A DNA stretch of 64,000 nucleotides from Polaribacter sp. L3A8 (GTDB lineage: Bacteria > Bacteroidota > Bacteroidia > Flavobacteriales > Flavobacteriaceae): positions 2,958,501 to 3,022,500 of the forward strand of contig NZ_CP047026.1 in assembly GCF_009796785.1 (NCBI RefSeq). Direction: 5' to 3'. Positions within the stretch are counted from its first letter, which is position 1. Each line of letters starts with the position of its first letter. Under the pieces are notes generated by a model that saw only the letters and a list, made by a program, of their open reading frames with translations, was not told the origin of the DNA and made no database searches. Shown here piece after piece: positions 62,833 through 64,000 of the stretch. The translations under genes and the position numbers were made by a program.

Positions 62833-63663
62833 TTACCAATCTTTTTCTTGTTTTACTTTTTTACCTTTTGCTTTTTTAGCATTCATTTTCTTCTGAGTTT
62901 TCTTTTCCTCATTATTTAGGCTTTCTAGCAATTGTTTAACCTGTTGCGGAGACATTTTTCCTTGTTGTGGTTTGGGTTTTTGCTGCTCTTTTTTCTCATC
63001 TTTTTTAGGGTCTTGATTTTTCTTTTGATCCTCGTCTCCCTTACCATCTTTATCTTTGTTGTCTTTTTTGTCCTTGTCGTCTCCGTCTTTTTTATCTTTA
63101 TCCTTGTCTTTATTTTTGTCGTCTTTGTCTTTCTTGTCCTTATCTTTATTATCCTTATTGTCTTTGTTATCTTTGTTTTTGTCGTCTTTATTATCCTGAT
63201 TTTCCTTCTCTAATAATTTCTGAGCAACCGCTAAATTATAGCGAGTTTCATCATCATTAGGGTTGTTTCTTAAAGAATTTTTATAGGCATCAACCGCTGG
63301 TTGATATTGTTTTTGCTCCATCATGGCGTTACCAATATTATGAAACGCTTCTGCCTTTGTAAATTTATCTTCCGCAGTTTTTGCAGTTAATTCGTATTGC
63401 GGAACAGCCTCTTTAAAATTTTTATTTTCATAAAAAGCATTTCCTAAATTATAAGATGCTTTATCATAATTTGCGTTATTACCTAAAGATTTTTGATAGG
63501 CTACAGAGGCATCGGTAAATTGTTTTTTATTGTACAATTCATTTCCTTGTCTTAACAACTTTCTTGCTTTTCGTTGTAAGAGAATAGAATCTTTTTGTGC
63601 TAAAATTTCTTTAGAGGAAAATAGCATTAAGAAAACGATAAGGATGTAATGTAAATTCTTCAT
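62833..63663 (-). CDS. batC: BatC-type TPR protein with Lys/Asp-rich tail
   Basis: A 276-aa protein. The ATG at 63663 gives a proper signal peptide (MKNLHYILIVFLMLFSS, cleaved after ILAQ). An earlier ATG at 63684 adds seven residues. Three TPR repeats (residues about 28-145; YDKASYNLGNAFYENKNF, AFHNIGNAMMEQKQ) are followed by about 80 residues made almost entirely of Lys, Asp and Asn, then KMSPQQVKQLLESLNNEE. It is the first visible gene of the batC-batD-batE operon, with its own promoter. Confidence 0.88.
   Translation of the reverse strand: MKNLHYILIVFLMLFSSKEILAQKDSILLQRKARKLLRQGNELYNKKQFTDASVAYQKSLGNNANYDKASYNLGNAFYENKNFKEAVPQYELTAKTAEDKFTKAEAFHNIGNAMMEQKQYQPAVDAYKNSLRNNPNDDETRYNLAVAQKLLEKENQDNKDDKNKDNKDNKDNKDKDKKDKDDKNKDKDKDKKDGDDKDKKDNKDKDGKGDEDQKKNQDPKKDEKKEQQKPKPQQGKMSPQQVKQLLESLNNEEKKTQKKMNAKKAKGKKVKQEKDW
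62955..63205 (-). repeat. Low-complexity Lys/Asp/Asn coding tract within batC
   Basis: An irregular run of GAC/GAT, AAA/AAG and AAC/AAT codons giving KDNKDNKD-type text. The near-tandem nature of the tract makes length variation between strains likely. Confidence 0.7.
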
Positions 63664-63719
63664 GTTATTTTGAATTTCTGTCATAATTCTGTATCATTAT
63701 TCATAAAAGTTAATGATTA

Positions 63720-63727
63720 CAAAAGTA
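63720..63727 (-). promoter_or_regulatory. Candidate bat operon promoter -7 element
   Basis: TACTTTTG on the minus strand (matches TAnnTTTG), 36 nt before the ATG at 63684 and 57 nt before the ATG at 63663. Confidence 0.5.
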
Positions 63728-63932
63728 CGGCATTCAAAAAAAGAATTTTGTTAATAAGTTGTTATTTTTAATAATTTATACAGTGTAAAAATTACATTTT
63801 TTTTAGTTAAAAAGCCCCTTGCAATCTATAAAACTAAGGTTTTTTTAGGGTTGTTTTTGGGTATCTTGTTCGTTATCAGTTATCTGAGAGGTTAGGTGTT
63901 TTGTGTAGCTTTATATAAAACACCTATAAACA

Positions 63933-63970
63933 AAAAATTGATGAACAATAAATAGTATTTATCGTTCATC
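63933..63970 (-). terminator. Terminator of a minus-strand gene entering from the right edge
   Basis: A 31-bp near-perfect palindrome (63940-63970; arms GATGAACAATAAATA and complement with one mismatch). On the minus strand it is followed by AATTTTTTG. It separates the bat operon from whatever lies to the right. Confidence 0.75.
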
Positions 63971-64000
63971 AATAGAATTAGGGGTTACTTCTTTAACCGA
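63959..64000 (-). CDS. Possible 3' end of a gene continuing beyond the window
   Basis: On the minus strand the frame is open from the window edge to a TAA at 63961-63959, reading SVKEVTPNSIDER before the stop. The stop lies inside the terminator hairpin, which supports a real gene end. Thirteen residues are too few to identify it. Confidence 0.4.
   Translation of the reverse strand, partial: SVKEVTPNSIDER

Noticed and set aside
62932-63213. Plus-strand open frame coding a very hydrophobic Phe/Val/Ile protein
   Set aside because: It is the exact antisense of the Lys/Asp-rich tract of batC, where AT-rich codons give a spurious membrane-like frame.

Overview
This is a chromosomal window from a marine-type member of the Flavobacteriaceae (Bacteroidota), most likely Polaribacter or a close relative. 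The evidence is the strongly AT-rich sequence, start codons without Shine-Dalgarno sequences (including several TTG starts), promoters of the Bacteroidota TAnnTTTG type, and gene families typical of the group: Bat proteins, an IPExxxVDY protein, a GreA-fold protein beside acyl-carrier genes, SulP/carbonic-anhydrase pairs, and flavobacterial palindromic repeats. The genus is an inference. No rRNA, tRNA or CRISPR array was seen.

Layout. 1-8 kb: 3' part of a PEP-synthase-like protein, glutamate dehydrogenase (gdhA), three tandem LysE-like membrane proteins, an alpha/beta hydrolase and dinB. 8.4-16 kb: a type III polyketide synthase cluster (FAD oxidoreductase, methyltransferase, type III PKS, FabZ-like dehydratase, ketosynthase, dedicated ACP, phosphopantetheinyl transferase, GreA-fold protein) followed by an AraC regulator. 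16-24.5 kb: a secreted protein of unknown function, two transporters with RCK_C regulatory domains, and sdhCAB. 24.5-27.3 kb: an accessory patch with a small HTH gene that begins in a hexanucleotide repeat, a tandem array of palindromic repeats enclosing a GIY-YIG nuclease gene, and a complete IS256-family element. 27.3-33.2 kb: core genes (RNase H, purN, acpP-fabF-rnc, an IPExxxVDY protein, pyk). 33.3-34.3 kb: a complete IS1595-family element. 34.4-43 kb: a stress and redox block (CBS protein, ssb, PPOX flavoprotein, cbpM-cbpA, TerB-like protein, PAS histidine kinase, REC-CRP response regulator, universal stress protein, small helical protein). 43-46 kb: a molybdenum hydroxylase whose large-subunit gene has an in-frame TGA. 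46-54 kb: metG, LD-carboxypeptidase, YraN, EamA permease, two TlpA-type thioredoxins, CvpA. 54-60 kb: two SulP transporter/beta-carbonic anhydrase modules. 60-63.7 kb: batC-batD-batE.

The most striking signal is in the stress block. Five promoters (PPOX, cbpA-cbpM, TerB-like gene, uspA, 149-aa gene) each carry an FNR-type dyad of the form TGAT-N4-ATCA centred exactly 29.5 nt upstream of the first base of a TAnnTT(T/A)(G/A) -7 element. That is the spacing of class II FNR/CRP activation. In the middle of this set lie a soluble PAS kinase and a response regulator whose output domain is a CRP/FNR-type DNA-binding module. The simplest reading is a compact, self-contained two-component FNR-like regulon.

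Other noteworthy points are the hybrid type II/type III acyl-polyketide cluster, whose three intergenic gaps each hold a palindromic repeat; the GIY-YIG gene lodged in a 116-bp-period repeat array; exact target duplications for both insertion sequences; and the nonsense codon in the molybdenum hydroxylase.
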